Assembly (NCBI GenBank): GCA_965248135.1
Contig: CBDFIN010000012.1
Span: forward strand, 372,001 to 436,000
From: SZUA-100 sp965248135
Lineage (GTDB): Bacteria; Pseudomonadota; Alphaproteobacteria; Rhizobiales; Rhizobiaceae
Reading direction: 5' to 3'
Length of the DNA: 64,000 bases
Both the position numbers and the translations under genes were made by a program. Position 1 is the stretch's first letter. Every line of letters begins with the position of its first letter. Positions 15,110-24,160 of this stretch are shown piece after piece. Below the pieces are notes generated by a model. The model searched no databases. It saw only the letters and a program-made list of their open reading frames with translations, and was not told where the DNA came from.

Positions 15110-16882
15110 CTACGCAGCCGTTTCGGTATTCACACCAACATTCCGATCAACCCGATTGATGACAGAGCGTTGGTGATACTCTGGATCATGTTTGGCCGCA
15201 TCTTGGCCGTTGTCGGCTCTTGCAACAGCAGTTTGTGCTGTCGATGCTTCCGGCCTCTTCAGCGCTTCGGCGCGGCCGTTTATGATCCGCAGGGTCCTGT
15301 CAGCAATTTTTAAAACCGATGAACGCTGCGAGACAATTATCACCGTTGCGCCGCGTTTCTTGGCTATGACAAGTGCTTTAAACAGCATTCCTTCGCCCGA
15401 CTGGTCCAGATGGGCATTGGGTTCATCAAGGATGAGTACTTTCGGATCACCATAGAGCGCCCGTGCAAGGGCAATATTCTGCTTTTGGCCCATTGAGAGA
15501 TCAAAATCCCCCATACCGACCACCGATTGATACCCTTTGGGTAAACCAAGGATAATCTCGTGAACACCGGCGGTTTGGGCCGCCCGATAGACTTCCTGCT
15601 CGTCAAAATCGATATCAAATCGCGCAATATTCTCGGCAATGGTGCCGGGGAACAGATTGATTTCCTGGGCAACGTAACCAACATTGCGCCCCCACTGTTC
15701 GGTCGGCCATTGATCATACTGGGCATCGTCCATCAACAATTCACCGGTGGTCGGGCGAAGGGCACCAGCCAGCATGCGAACAAGGGTGGATTTACCTGCT
15801 CCAGATGCCCCCACAATTGCGATAATCTCACCGGGATTTGCCGACAGGGAGATATTGTTGACAATTCGGGTTCCTGGCGCGGCCCCTTCGGGAACGTAAA
15901 TCAGATTTTTTGCCAGCAGGTGGCCCGCCGGCTCGGGCAGCATGGCGCGCGCTGCAAGTTTCTTTTCCGGACCAACCAGTTCTTCCACATTCTTGTAAGA
16001 TGCGATCGATTTGGTTATCTGCTCCCAGCTACCAATTACCTGTTCAATTGGGCCAAGAGCTTTGCCGGAGATCATGGAAGCCAGAAAAATTTTACCGCCG
16101 GACATGTCGCCGGCAAGCACAAGATATGCGCCCCAGCCCATGATCGACACCTGCAATATCTGACGAAATGCCTTGCTCAAAGAATAGAAAACAGCGGATT
16201 TGCTGGAGGCATCTTCTGCTGCGTTAAGCGCGCTTGCTGTCCTGCGGCCCCAAAGGGTGATAAAATTCGGCAGCAAGCCAAGCGAACGAACATCTTCGCC
16301 TCTGGAGAAGGCGGATTGCGCAAAACCGATTGCTTCGCTGTCCATTTCGCGGCTTTTGGTGCGGCTTCGTTCTGTCAAAACGCCATTGAGATAGCTGAAC
16401 ATTGCCATTGTCAGAATGCCCACCAGCGTCACCAGAAAAATTGACCAGTGAACGAGGAATAACAACAGCAGGAAAAATGGTATGAAAGGCACGTCAAACA
16501 GACCGATCACGGTTCTGCTTGAGAGAAAGGTTCTGACGGTTCCATAGTCACGCAGATAGCGCGACGTTGCCATTGACGTTTGGGGAAAATTGGCAAATCG
16601 GGCGAATAACTTGTCCGAGACATTGACAGTATATTTGGCTGCCAGACGCTGGGAGATTTTGGTTCTGACCGTTTCGGCAACCCCGTAAACCACAAGGGCA
16701 AAAATCGCGATCATGGAGATAAAGAACAGAGTCGATTTGCTGCCTGAGCTCAACACCCGATCATAGATTTGCAACATATGAAATGACGGTGCGAGAACCA
16801 TCAAATTGGTTATTGTGGAAAATATGATCAGGGCACGTAAATGCGACGCATATGTTCTTACAAAGGACTCAACAGCAGACAT
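15110..16882 (-). CDS. Type I secretion ABC transporter, permease-ATPase fusion (PrtD type)
   Basis: 590 residues. The ATG at 16882 is preferred over two upstream ATGs (16909, 16894) because GGAG lies 8 bases before it. Transmembrane region about 1-310 (LRALIIFSTITNLMVLAPSFHMLQIYDRVL is the PrtD signature start), then the ATPase: Walker A GASGAGKST, signature LSMGQKQNIALARAL, Walker B VLILDEPNAHLD. The expected switch histidine is replaced: the text reads IIVSQRSSVL where PrtD proteins normally have HRPS. The protein should recognise a C-terminal signal on RTX-type substrates and drive export through the adaptor and TolC encoded behind it. The RTX protein at 34180 is a plausible substrate. 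Confidence 0.88.
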   Translation of the reverse strand: MSAVESFVRTYASHLRALIIFSTITNLMVLAPSFHMLQIYDRVLSSGSKSTLFFISMIAIFALVVYGVAETVRTKISQRLAAKYTVNVSDKLFARFANFPQTSMATSRYLRDYGTVRTFLSSRTVIGLFDVPFIPFFLLLLFLVHWSIFLVTLVGILTMAMFSYLNGVLTERSRTKSREMDSEAIGFAQSAFSRGEDVRSLGLLPNFITLWGRRTASALNAAEDASSKSAVFYSLSKAFRQILQVSIMGWGAYLVLAGDMSGGKIFLASMISGKALGPIEQVIGSWEQITKSIASYKNVEELVGPEKKLAARAMLPEPAGHLLAKNLIYVPEGAAPGTRIVNNISLSANPGEIIAIVGASGAGKSTLVRMLAGALRPTTGELLMDDAQYDQWPTEQWGRNVGYVAQEINLFPGTIAENIARFDIDFDEQEVYRAAQTAGVHEIILGLPKGYQSVVGMGDFDLSMGQKQNIALARALYGDPKVLILDEPNAHLDQSGEGMLFKALVIAKKRGATVIIVSQRSSVLKIADRTLRIINGRAEALKRPEASTAQTAVARADNGQDAAKHDPEYHQRSVINRVDRNVGVNTETAA

Positions 16883-16962
16883 ACTAAACTCCATACCAGT
16901 CGAATTCATAACAGGTGTATGGTTAAATTTTAGTGTATTGTCTGTCTCTCGAGGTATTCGAT

Positions 16963-17709
16963 TTAGGCGCGGATTGCATTTATCACGATGTAGCTGCCCA
17001 AAATCAGCAGGGAGATGAAGAAGACACGGCGAAACAGTTTTTCCGACAAGCCTTTTCGCACCCGCTGACCAAGGGTCATGCCGGCGATGGCAGGTATCAG
17101 CGCGAGAGCCGATAATAGGCCATGTTGAGAGGTCAACAAACTGTGCGATTGCAGCGCCAAAGCAAGAGCCACGGTCGAAGCGGTGAACAAAATTCCCATG
17201 GCTTGAACAAGCGCATCCCGTGACAGCCCTATTGCCTGAAGAAATATCACGCCTGGCACGACAAATGCACCTGTCATGCCGGTCAGGACACCGTTTGCCG
17301 CACCAAGAAGCGGTCCAGCCCAGATTTCATGCCGCGGTTTGATCACCGGGTTGAAACCGGCCAGATTGACTGCTGCATAAAGAACCAACAGGGCACCAAG
17401 CAGCGCCGACAGTAGCGACATATCCACCCGGCCAAGCGCCTGCGAACCGACCCAGACCATGGCAGTGGCGAATAGTAAAAACGGCCATATACGGCGCAGG
17501 ATTTCGATCGCCCGGCCACCGGCGATAGCTTGCCAAAGATTGGTGACAAAGGAAGGGACAAGCAGCAGCGCCATGGCGGTTGGCAAGTCAAGCACCGCGA
17601 CCAGCAACCCCAGACTTACCGAGGGAAGACCGAGGCCAATAACCCCCTTGACCGTGCCGGCCAGCAGGAAAGTGCCAAGGACAGCAATCAAAACGAAAGG
17701 ATCATTCAT
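16963..17709 (-). CDS. TauE/SafE (sulfite exporter-like) family membrane protein
   Basis: 248 residues from the ATG at 17709; a longer frame upstream has no membrane character and overlaps pyrG's promoter side. Seven to eight hydrophobic segments. The two TauE half-repeats begin FLLAGTVKGVIGLGLPSVSLG and GPLLGAANGVLTGMTGAFVVPG, both with the Gly-rich loop of the family. Members move sulfite, sulfoacetate or other small organic anions across the inner membrane. The substrate is unknown and no sulfur gene is nearby. It lies 37 bases downstream of pyrG on the same strand, with the type I secretion operon 80 bases further on. Confidence 0.8.
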   Translation of the reverse strand: MNDPFVLIAVLGTFLLAGTVKGVIGLGLPSVSLGLLVAVLDLPTAMALLLVPSFVTNLWQAIAGGRAIEILRRIWPFLLFATAMVWVGSQALGRVDMSLLSALLGALLVLYAAVNLAGFNPVIKPRHEIWAGPLLGAANGVLTGMTGAFVVPGVIFLQAIGLSRDALVQAMGILFTASTVALALALQSHSLLTSQHGLLSALALIPAIAGMTLGQRVRKGLSEKLFRRVFFISLLILGSYIVINAIRA

Positions 17710-17746
17710 TGATCGACCATAGCGCCATCGCGACCAAATGATAGCG

Positions 17747-19375
17747 TCAGACCAAACGCCCCTGCTCCACCGCCGCCTCGATAAAACTGGCGAACAGCGG
17801 ATGAGGATCAAACGGACGCGATTTTAATTCGGGGTGATATTGCACGCCAATGAACCAGGGATGATCATCGTATTCGATAGTTTCCGGCAACACACCGTCG
17901 GGCGACAGGCCCGAAAAACGCAATCCCGCCGCCTCCAACCGGTCCATATAGTCGATATTGACCTCGTAGCGATGGCGGTGGCGCTCGGAAATATTGGTCA
18001 CGCCATAAATCTCAGCGATCTTTGTACCTTCTTTCAGCACCGCATTATAGGCGCCGAGCCGCATCGTGCCGCCCAAATCGCCGGAAGCCTGACGTTTTTC
18101 AAGCGCATTGCCTTTAAGCCATTCAGTCATCAACCCGACCACGGGTTCTTTGGGCTTTCCAAATTCAGAAGATCCTGCCTGGTCGATGCCAGCAAGATTA
18201 CGCGCCGCCTCGATCACCGCCATTTGCATGCCGAAGCAGATGCCAAAATAGGGAATCTTGTGTTCGCGGGCAAAAGTGACAGCCTTGATTTTGCCTTCAC
18301 TGCCGCGCTCACCGAACCCGCCGGGAACAATAATGCCATCGACCCGCCCCAGATGGGCCGCCGGGTCTTCCTTGTCGAAGATTTCTGACTCGATCCAACG
18401 CAGCCTGACCTCGACATTATTAGCTATGCCGCCGTGCTGCAGCGCTTCGGTCAGCGACTTGTAAGCGTCCTTCAACACCGTGTATTTGCCAACAATGGCA
18501 ATCACCACATGGCCTTCAGGGTTATGAATCTTATGGGAAATCTCATCCCAGACTTCCATGCGCGGTTTGGGTGCCGGGTCAATATTGAAGGCGTTCAGCA
18601 CTTCCTGGTCAAGACCTTCCCTGTGATAGGTCATTGGCACGTCATAGATTGATTGCGCATCAAGCGCCTGTATCACCGCATGCTCGCGCACATTACAAAA
18701 CAATGACAGCTTGCGTCGCTCTTCCTTGGGTATTTCCCGGTCGGCCCGCACTAACAAAATATCTGGCTGAATGCCGATCGAACGCAGTTCCTTGACCGAA
18801 TGCTGGGTGGGTTTGGTTTTTAACTCACCGGCGGTTGAAATCCACGGCATCAAGGTGAGATGGATATAAATACACCCCCCCCGTGGTAATTCGTTGCCTA
18901 GCTGGCGGATGGATTCAAAAAACGGCAGCGCTTCAATATCACCCACGGTGCCACCGATCTCGCAAAGCACGAAATCATATTCCTCATTACCATCAAGAAC
19001 GAATTCCTTAATTGCGTTGGTAACGTGGGGAATAACCTGCACCGTTGCGCCGAGATAATCGCCGCGACGCTCCCGCGTGATGATATTTTGATAGATACGG
19101 CCGGTGGTGATGTTATCCTGCTGGTTCGCCGGACGTCCGGTAAAACGCTCGTAGTGACCAAGATCAAGATCTGTCTCAGCACCATCGTCGGTAACAAAGC
19201 ACTCGCCGTGCTGATAGGGAGACATGGTGCCGGGATCAACATTGAGATAGGGATCAAGCTTGCGCAAACGCACTTTGTAGCCGCGTGCTTGTAAAAGCGC
19301 GCCAAGTGCCGCTGAAGCCAGCCCTTTTCCTAGTGAGGAGACCACGCCGCCGGTGATGAATATATATCGCGCCAT
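17747..19375 (-). CDS. pyrG: CTP synthase
   Basis: 542 residues, the standard length. It converts UTP to CTP with ATP and glutamine. The start MARYIFITGGVVSSLGKG is canonical; an ATG four codons earlier is less likely. Amidoligase domain about 1-265 (GECFVTDDGAETDLDLGHYERF, KTKPTQHSVKELR). C-terminal glutamine amidotransferase with PGGFGERG, nucleophile Cys in FGICFGMQMAV and the His-Glu pair in VQYHPELKSRP. The gene pair secG-pyrG is usual in alphaproteobacteria. Confidence 0.97.
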   Translation of the reverse strand: MARYIFITGGVVSSLGKGLASAALGALLQARGYKVRLRKLDPYLNVDPGTMSPYQHGECFVTDDGAETDLDLGHYERFTGRPANQQDNITTGRIYQNIITRERRGDYLGATVQVIPHVTNAIKEFVLDGNEEYDFVLCEIGGTVGDIEALPFFESIRQLGNELPRGGCIYIHLTLMPWISTAGELKTKPTQHSVKELRSIGIQPDILLVRADREIPKEERRKLSLFCNVREHAVIQALDAQSIYDVPMTYHREGLDQEVLNAFNIDPAPKPRMEVWDEISHKIHNPEGHVVIAIVGKYTVLKDAYKSLTEALQHGGIANNVEVRLRWIESEIFDKEDPAAHLGRVDGIIVPGGFGERGSEGKIKAVTFAREHKIPYFGICFGMQMAVIEAARNLAGIDQAGSSEFGKPKEPVVGLMTEWLKGNALEKRQASGDLGGTMRLGAYNAVLKEGTKIAEIYGVTNISERHRHRYEVNIDYMDRLEAAGLRFSGLSPDGVLPETIEYDDHPWFIGVQYHPELKSRPFDPHPLFASFIEAAVEQGRLV

Positions 19376-19491
19376 GGGCCTGGACAATATCGTGATTCAC
19401 CCAGGCTACGCCAGCTAAAAAACACCATACCAGCAATTAAATCGCCCCGCTTATGCCGGGCGGCATTGTTTGCAACCTGTCCGGGTGGGCT

Positions 19492-19881
19492 CTATTGCGA
19501 ATCCGGTACCTTGTTTGAAGGTGCTTGTGGTTTGGGCTGCGGCAACTGGTCGAGTATTCCACTGCCGGTACCTTTTGGCAATTCGCCGTCAGTGGCCGGT
19601 GCCGGTTGCTGGCTCGCCGGGATATTTTCGAGAATATCGGTCGGACTGCCGTCAAACTTGGCCAGAACGCCGAGCGAAAGAGATGTAATGAAAAATGCTG
19701 CCGCCAAAATGCCGGTGGTTCTGGTCAGCGCATTGGCGGCACCGCGTGCCGACATCAAGCCGCCTCCACCGCCGCCCATACCCAGCGCACCACCTTCAGA
19801 ACGCTGCAAAAGCACAACAGCGACAAGCGCCAGCACCACCATTAAGTGGATGACAATAATAACGGTCGAAATATTTTCCAT
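19492..19881 (-). CDS. secG: Preprotein translocase subunit SecG
   Basis: 129 residues. Two membrane spans (VIIVIHLMVVLALVAVVLLQ and TTGILAAAFFITSLSLGVLA) flank the Gly-rich loop RSEGGALGMGGGGGG LMSARG that marks SecG. The Pro/Gln-rich C-terminal tail (about residues 85-129) is an alphaproteobacterial feature. The start at 19881 gives the normal N-terminus; a longer upstream frame does not look like SecG. SecG joins SecYE at the inner-membrane export channel. It lies 117 bases upstream of pyrG, same strand. Confidence 0.92.
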   Translation of the reverse strand: MENISTVIIVIHLMVVLALVAVVLLQRSEGGALGMGGGGGGLMSARGAANALTRTTGILAAAFFITSLSLGVLAKFDGSPTDILENIPASQQPAPATDGELPKGTGSGILDQLPQPKPQAPSNKVPDSQ

Positions 19882-20012
19882 GAGACTTTCCGCTTGTCCG
19901 TGTGACGGACCATTCAGCCAATGAAGATTAAAATGACGCGGCTTCATACATCATGCCGAGCCAAATTCCAATGAATATATTGCCATTGGTTGCCGTTAGT
20001 TCAAGGCTCGCA

Positions 20013-20780
20013 TCAGCGCATTGCGCGATAGGCTTCGCAAATTCCCAAAAAATCTTCTGCCTTAAGGCTGGCGCCACCAACAAGCGCGCCATCAACATTG
20101 GCAATCGCCATCAGTTCGCCCGCATTGCCCGGTTTGACCGAACCGCCATAGAGAATGCGCATTGTCTCACCTTCCCCACCAAAGCGCGCCTTCACGGTCT
20201 GGCGGATAAAGGCATGCGCCTCCTCGACATCCTTTCCTTCCGGCACCAGGCCCGTCCCAATCGCCCACACCGGTTCGTAGGCAACAATGGTATTGGCCGA
20301 GGTTGCACCCTTGGGCACCGAACCGGCCAATTGTATACCCAGCACGTCAAGGGTTGTTCCAGCCCTTCGTTCGGCTTCCAATTCGCCGATGCAGATAACG
20401 GCCACAAGCCCGGCCCGCCATGCTGCCTGGGCCTTGGCATTGATATCAGCATCGCTTTCTCGATGATCGACCCGCCGTTCGGAATGGCCGACGATAACCA
20501 TCGAACCACCGCAATCGGCGACCATTTCAGCCGCTATATCACCCGTGTGAGCACCCGACGGGTTGGCGTGACAATCCTGCGCACCGCACGAGATCGACGT
20601 ACCCTCCAGCCACGAGGCCAGGGCCGCCAATACCGTTGCAGACGGAAACACTGCCATATCGACCTTGGTCAGCAATTCTAAATCGTAGCCTGCCACCAGT
20701 TCTCCAACCATCGATCGCGATGCGTTAGATCCATGCATTTTCCAGTTTCCGGCAACTATCGGTTTAATGTCAGGTGTCAT
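20013..20780 (-). CDS. tpiA: Triosephosphate isomerase
   Basis: 255 residues, normal length, from the ATG at 20780 (TPDIKPIVAGNWKMHG). It interconverts dihydroxyacetone phosphate and glyceraldehyde 3-phosphate. Catalytic Lys in GNWKMHG, electrophile His in VGHSERR, base Glu in AYEPVWAIGTG, and phosphate-binding GGS/GG near the C-terminus (ILYGGSVKPGN, ALVGGASL). The same frame continues upstream into the repeat element at 20823, but that part is not the gene. tpiA is divergent from ppiD, and the element occupies their shared promoter region. Confidence 0.96.
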   Translation of the reverse strand: MTPDIKPIVAGNWKMHGSNASRSMVGELVAGYDLELLTKVDMAVFPSATVLAALASWLEGTSISCGAQDCHANPSGAHTGDIAAEMVADCGGSMVIVGHSERRVDHRESDADINAKAQAAWRAGLVAVICIGELEAERRAGTTLDVLGIQLAGSVPKGATSANTIVAYEPVWAIGTGLVPEGKDVEEAHAFIRQTVKARFGGEGETMRILYGGSVKPGNAGELMAIANVDGALVGGASLKAEDFLGICEAYRAMR

Positions 20781-20822
20781 CAATGCGGTCTTTCCTCGTT
20801 GTTGCCATTTGCCAGCTATGAC

Positions 20823-21089
20823 TAATACCAAAGAAACTTGATATTGACCCATCTGATGATAGAAAAACCGTCTTCCGGCGAGGCGCAATTCGTGACTTGG
20901 TCTGGCCGACCACGAGCGAATTGCAACAAAGCCGGGGGGCGGTTTTTCATCACCAAAGGCCTGACATATTTGACGTTTGGTCGGCGTCGCGCCCGGCTCG
21001 TGGTACTGGTACCAGGTCGCCTTCCGCTCCTGTCCAAACATCAAATCTATTCAGGTCAGATGAGTCAATATCAAGTTTCTTTGGTATTA
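20823..21089. repeat. MITE-like element with 34-base terminal inverted repeats (copy R2, full length)
   Basis: 267 bases. The left end 20823-20856 and right end 21056-21089 are inverted repeats with one mismatch in 34; the outermost 25 are identical (TAATACCAAAGAAACTTGAT...). TA lies at each outer edge, compatible with a TA target as for IS630/Tc1-type elements. No transposase is encoded. The left half is homologous to 11453-11592 and 46736-46875. It sits between divergent tpiA (start 20780) and ppiD (start 21227), so it may carry or displace their promoters. Confidence 0.8.
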
Positions 21090-21226
21090 TCACACTGAGA
21101 CAACAAATCAATCACCCGGTGCTTGCGGCAGAGCGGCGCACTCTCTATTAGTATGCGCAAACGGGCTGGATCATATCCGGCCAACGAATACTTGCGTCTT
21201 GCCGGCGCCGAAAGGATTGAACAATC

Positions 21227-23104
21227 ATGCTTGAGTTTCTACGCAGCAGTGTTAGCGGCTGGGTTGCCAAGATTTTTATCGGCTTGCTGGTCATCAGTTT
21301 TGGTGTCTGGGGCATCGCCGATGTGTTCCGCAACAACACAGGCGGCGCGGCAGTATCAGCCGGCGAAACCAAGGTTACCGCCTACGATTACAGCCTGGTT
21401 TACCGGCGGGCGCTCGATGCCATGTCACGGCAGTTTGGCACGTTGTTAACCCGCGAGCAGGCCCGCGCGTTGGGGCTTGATGCACGGGTGATGGGAGAGG
21501 TGATCAGCAGCGCGGTACTTGACGAAAATGCCCGCATCTTGAATTTGGGCCTTTCTGGAGAAACACTGGCGCGGTTGATAGGCGAGGATCCGACCTTTCG
21601 CGGCATTGACGGTAATTTCAGCCGCGAGCGATTTCAGCTGGCGGTGCGTAGTGCGCAGATGCGTGAAGAAGATTATATAAAAGGACGCAACCGGGTTGCC
21701 GTTCGCAATCAGATTTTTGAAGCGACCGCCAATGGCGACATATTGCCGAAGTCATTTTTTCAAGCTGCGGCGCTTTATACCAATGAAGAGCGCAAATTCA
21801 ACTATCTGGTGCTGGATGAAAAAAATCTTGCCATTGATCCCAAGCCTCAAGCCGCCGATATTGAAAAATATTTTAACGACAACACGAAAGTCTACCAGGC
21901 ACCTGAATACCGAAAACTCGCTATTTTGAAGGTGGAGCCGGCGGATATTGTCGACGGCATTGATATCGATGCTGAAACGGTCAAACAAGACTATGATAGC
22001 CGCAAGGACCGTTATTCCAAACCCGAACGTCGCCGCATTCAGCAAATTGTATTCAAGGACAAGGTCAATGCGCAAAAAGCGGCCAAGGATTTAGCCGATG
22101 GCGCTATTTATGAATCCCTGATTACCGAGCTGGGGCACAAAATTGAGGACCTGGACCTTGGTATGCTGGCCAAAACCGATCTGCCCGATCAAAAAATTGC
22201 GGACGCCGCCTTCGCACTGGAATTGAGCACCACAAGTGACGTGATCGATGGCACGTTTGGCCCGGTCATTGTCCGGGCGATCGAAATTGAGTCGGCGACA
22301 GTTACGCCATTTGAAGAGGTGAAGGAAACTATCCGAAAGGATCTGGCGCTGCGCAAGGCCACCGATGAGGTCATTGATTTGCAGGATTCAATCGAGGATC
22401 AGCGCGCCGGTGGTGCGACACTTGAGGAGATCGCTTCCAAATCCGGCTTGAAAATTCGGATAGTCGAGGCAATCGACAACTCCGGTGCAGGGCCGGACGG
22501 CGAGACTATTGGCAATGTTCCTGAATCCGTACAATTGCTGCGCGGCGCATTTGCTGCCGAAATTGGTGAGGAAACCGACTATCTCAATGTCGGTAGCGCG
22601 GGCTATGCCTGGTATGACGTTTTGGCGACGACACCATCGCGCGAGCGCACACTTGATGAGGTGCGCGAACGGGTGAATGCCGACTGGCGCAATGCACAAA
22701 TTGCAACCTTGGTTGGTGAAAAGGCCACCAAATTGATGAAACGACTGCAGTCTGGAGAAACGATCAACGTTATCGCCACCGAGATCGGCAGCGAAGTCAA
22801 GACTTCAGATTTTCTCAAACGTTCCGGCAGCAGCGATACGCTGAACGCCAATGCGGTACGCGCCGGATTCTCCGGCAAGCAAGATCATGTCACGCTGGCC
22901 ACCGGAAAATCGGCCGGTACCCAACTGCTGCTTACGGTCTCCGCGATCAAACAACCCGATAACGCTACTTTGCCCGACCAGGAAAAAACCTCCCTCAACC
23001 AGGCGGCTTCCAATGATATTCTTGAACAGCTTGTCGGTCAGTTGCGCACCCGTTATGGGGTCAGCGTCAATCAGAGCCTTATCCAGCTGGCACAAGCCCA
23101 GTAA
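21227..23104 (+). CDS. ppiD: Membrane-anchored peptidyl-prolyl isomerase/chaperone of the PpiD-SurA type
   Basis: 625 residues. A single N-terminal membrane anchor (VAKIFIGLLVISFGVWGIADVF, about 14-35) follows a short cytoplasmic start MLEFLRSSVSGW, typical of PpiD. SurA_N-like chaperone region about 36-180, then a parvulin-like domain around 235-360 and a helical C-terminus. It helps fold proteins emerging from the Sec channel on the periplasmic side. Alphaproteobacterial members often have weak parvulin motifs; residues for isomerase activity are not clear here. GCCGAAAGGATTG precedes the ATG. The gene is followed by trpD after 33 bases, the usual arrangement in Rhizobiales. Confidence 0.9.
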   Translation: MLEFLRSSVSGWVAKIFIGLLVISFGVWGIADVFRNNTGGAAVSAGETKVTAYDYSLVYRRALDAMSRQFGTLLTREQARALGLDARVMGEVISSAVLDENARILNLGLSGETLARLIGEDPTFRGIDGNFSRERFQLAVRSAQMREEDYIKGRNRVAVRNQIFEATANGDILPKSFFQAAALYTNEERKFNYLVLDEKNLAIDPKPQAADIEKYFNDNTKVYQAPEYRKLAILKVEPADIVDGIDIDAETVKQDYDSRKDRYSKPERRRIQQIVFKDKVNAQKAAKDLADGAIYESLITELGHKIEDLDLGMLAKTDLPDQKIADAAFALELSTTSDVIDGTFGPVIVRAIEIESATVTPFEEVKETIRKDLALRKATDEVIDLQDSIEDQRAGGATLEEIASKSGLKIRIVEAIDNSGAGPDGETIGNVPESVQLLRGAFAAEIGEETDYLNVGSAGYAWYDVLATTPSRERTLDEVRERVNADWRNAQIATLVGEKATKLMKRLQSGETINVIATEIGSEVKTSDFLKRSGSSDTLNANAVRAGFSGKQDHVTLATGKSAGTQLLLTVSAIKQPDNATLPDQEKTSLNQAASNDILEQLVGQLRTRYGVSVNQSLIQLAQAQ

Positions 23105-23137
23105 TGCAAGGCGCGTAATTTTCAGCAGGTCAAGTCA

Positions 23138-24160
23138 ATGGAAGATTTAAAGCAGTTGATAGCGAAAGCGGCGGACAATATACCGCTCAACCAACAAGAG
23201 GCAGAGGCGGCTTTCAGCATTATGATGAGCGGTGAGGCGACACCATCCCAGATCGGCGGATTTTTGATGGCGTTGCGGGTGCGTGGCGAAACCGTCGACG
23301 AAATTAGTGGCGCGGTTAAATCGATGCGCGCCCGGATGCTTAAAGTCGAAGCACCGCAAGATGCGATCGATATCGTTGGCACCGGAGGCGATGCATCTGG
23401 TTCCTATAATATCTCAACTTGTGCAGCTATTGTCACCGCCGCATGCGGTGTTCCGATTGCCAAACACGGCAACAGGGCACTTTCTTCAAAGTCAGGCGCG
23501 GCAGACACCTTAAAAGCGCTTGGCATAAATATCGATCTGGATCCGGCAGCTATTTCCCGTTGCATTGAAGAAGCGGGGCTGGGCTTCATGTTTGCACCCG
23601 CCCACCATGCGGCAATGCGCTATGTCGGCCCGACAAGGGTGGAACTTGGCACCCGCACTATCTTCAATCTTCTCGGCCCGCTTTCTAATCCGGCCGGCGT
23701 AAAGAGGCAACTTGTCGGTGTATTTGCACCCCAATGGGTAAGGCCGCTGGCCGAGGTGCTAAAGCAACTGGGATCACAAAGAGTGTGGGTGGTCCATGGC
23801 GATGGCCTCGATGAGATGACTGTAACTGGCGAGACTCTGGTGGCCGAACTGAAAGACGGCAAGGTGCGTGAGGTTACCGTGACCCCCGGTGATGCCGGGC
23901 TTGGCATGCACGAATTTGAGCAGCTAAAGGGTGGTGATGCCGAACACAATGCGGCTGCCCTTAGGGTTGTGCTTGACGGCGGGCAAAATGCCTACCGCGA
24001 TATTGTCTTGCTCAATGCCGCCGCATCGTTGATCGTTGCTGATAAGGTAACAAATCTTAAGGACGGCGCCAAAATGGCTGCCGAGGCCATCGACTGTGGT
24101 GCAGCGAAGCGGGGGCTTGAAAAACTGATAGCCGTTTCAAATGCGGATCGGCCCGCATGA
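23138..24160 (+). CDS. trpD: Anthranilate phosphoribosyltransferase
   Basis: 340 residues. Transfers phosphoribose from PRPP to anthranilate, the second step of tryptophan synthesis. The PRPP-binding GTGGDASGSYNIST and KHGNRALSSKSGAADTLKALG segments and the anthranilate-site HHAAMRYVGPTRVELGTRTIFNLLGPLSNP are all present. The end overlaps trpC by 4 bases (ATGA at 24157), so the two are translationally coupled. It begins a run trpD-trpC-moaC-moeA that is conserved in Rhizobiales. Confidence 0.97.
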   Translation: MEDLKQLIAKAADNIPLNQQEAEAAFSIMMSGEATPSQIGGFLMALRVRGETVDEISGAVKSMRARMLKVEAPQDAIDIVGTGGDASGSYNISTCAAIVTAACGVPIAKHGNRALSSKSGAADTLKALGINIDLDPAAISRCIEEAGLGFMFAPAHHAAMRYVGPTRVELGTRTIFNLLGPLSNPAGVKRQLVGVFAPQWVRPLAEVLKQLGSQRVWVVHGDGLDEMTVTGETLVAELKDGKVREVTVTPGDAGLGMHEFEQLKGGDAEHNAAALRVVLDGGQNAYRDIVLLNAAASLIVADKVTNLKDGAKMAAEAIDCGAAKRGLEKLIAVSNADRPA

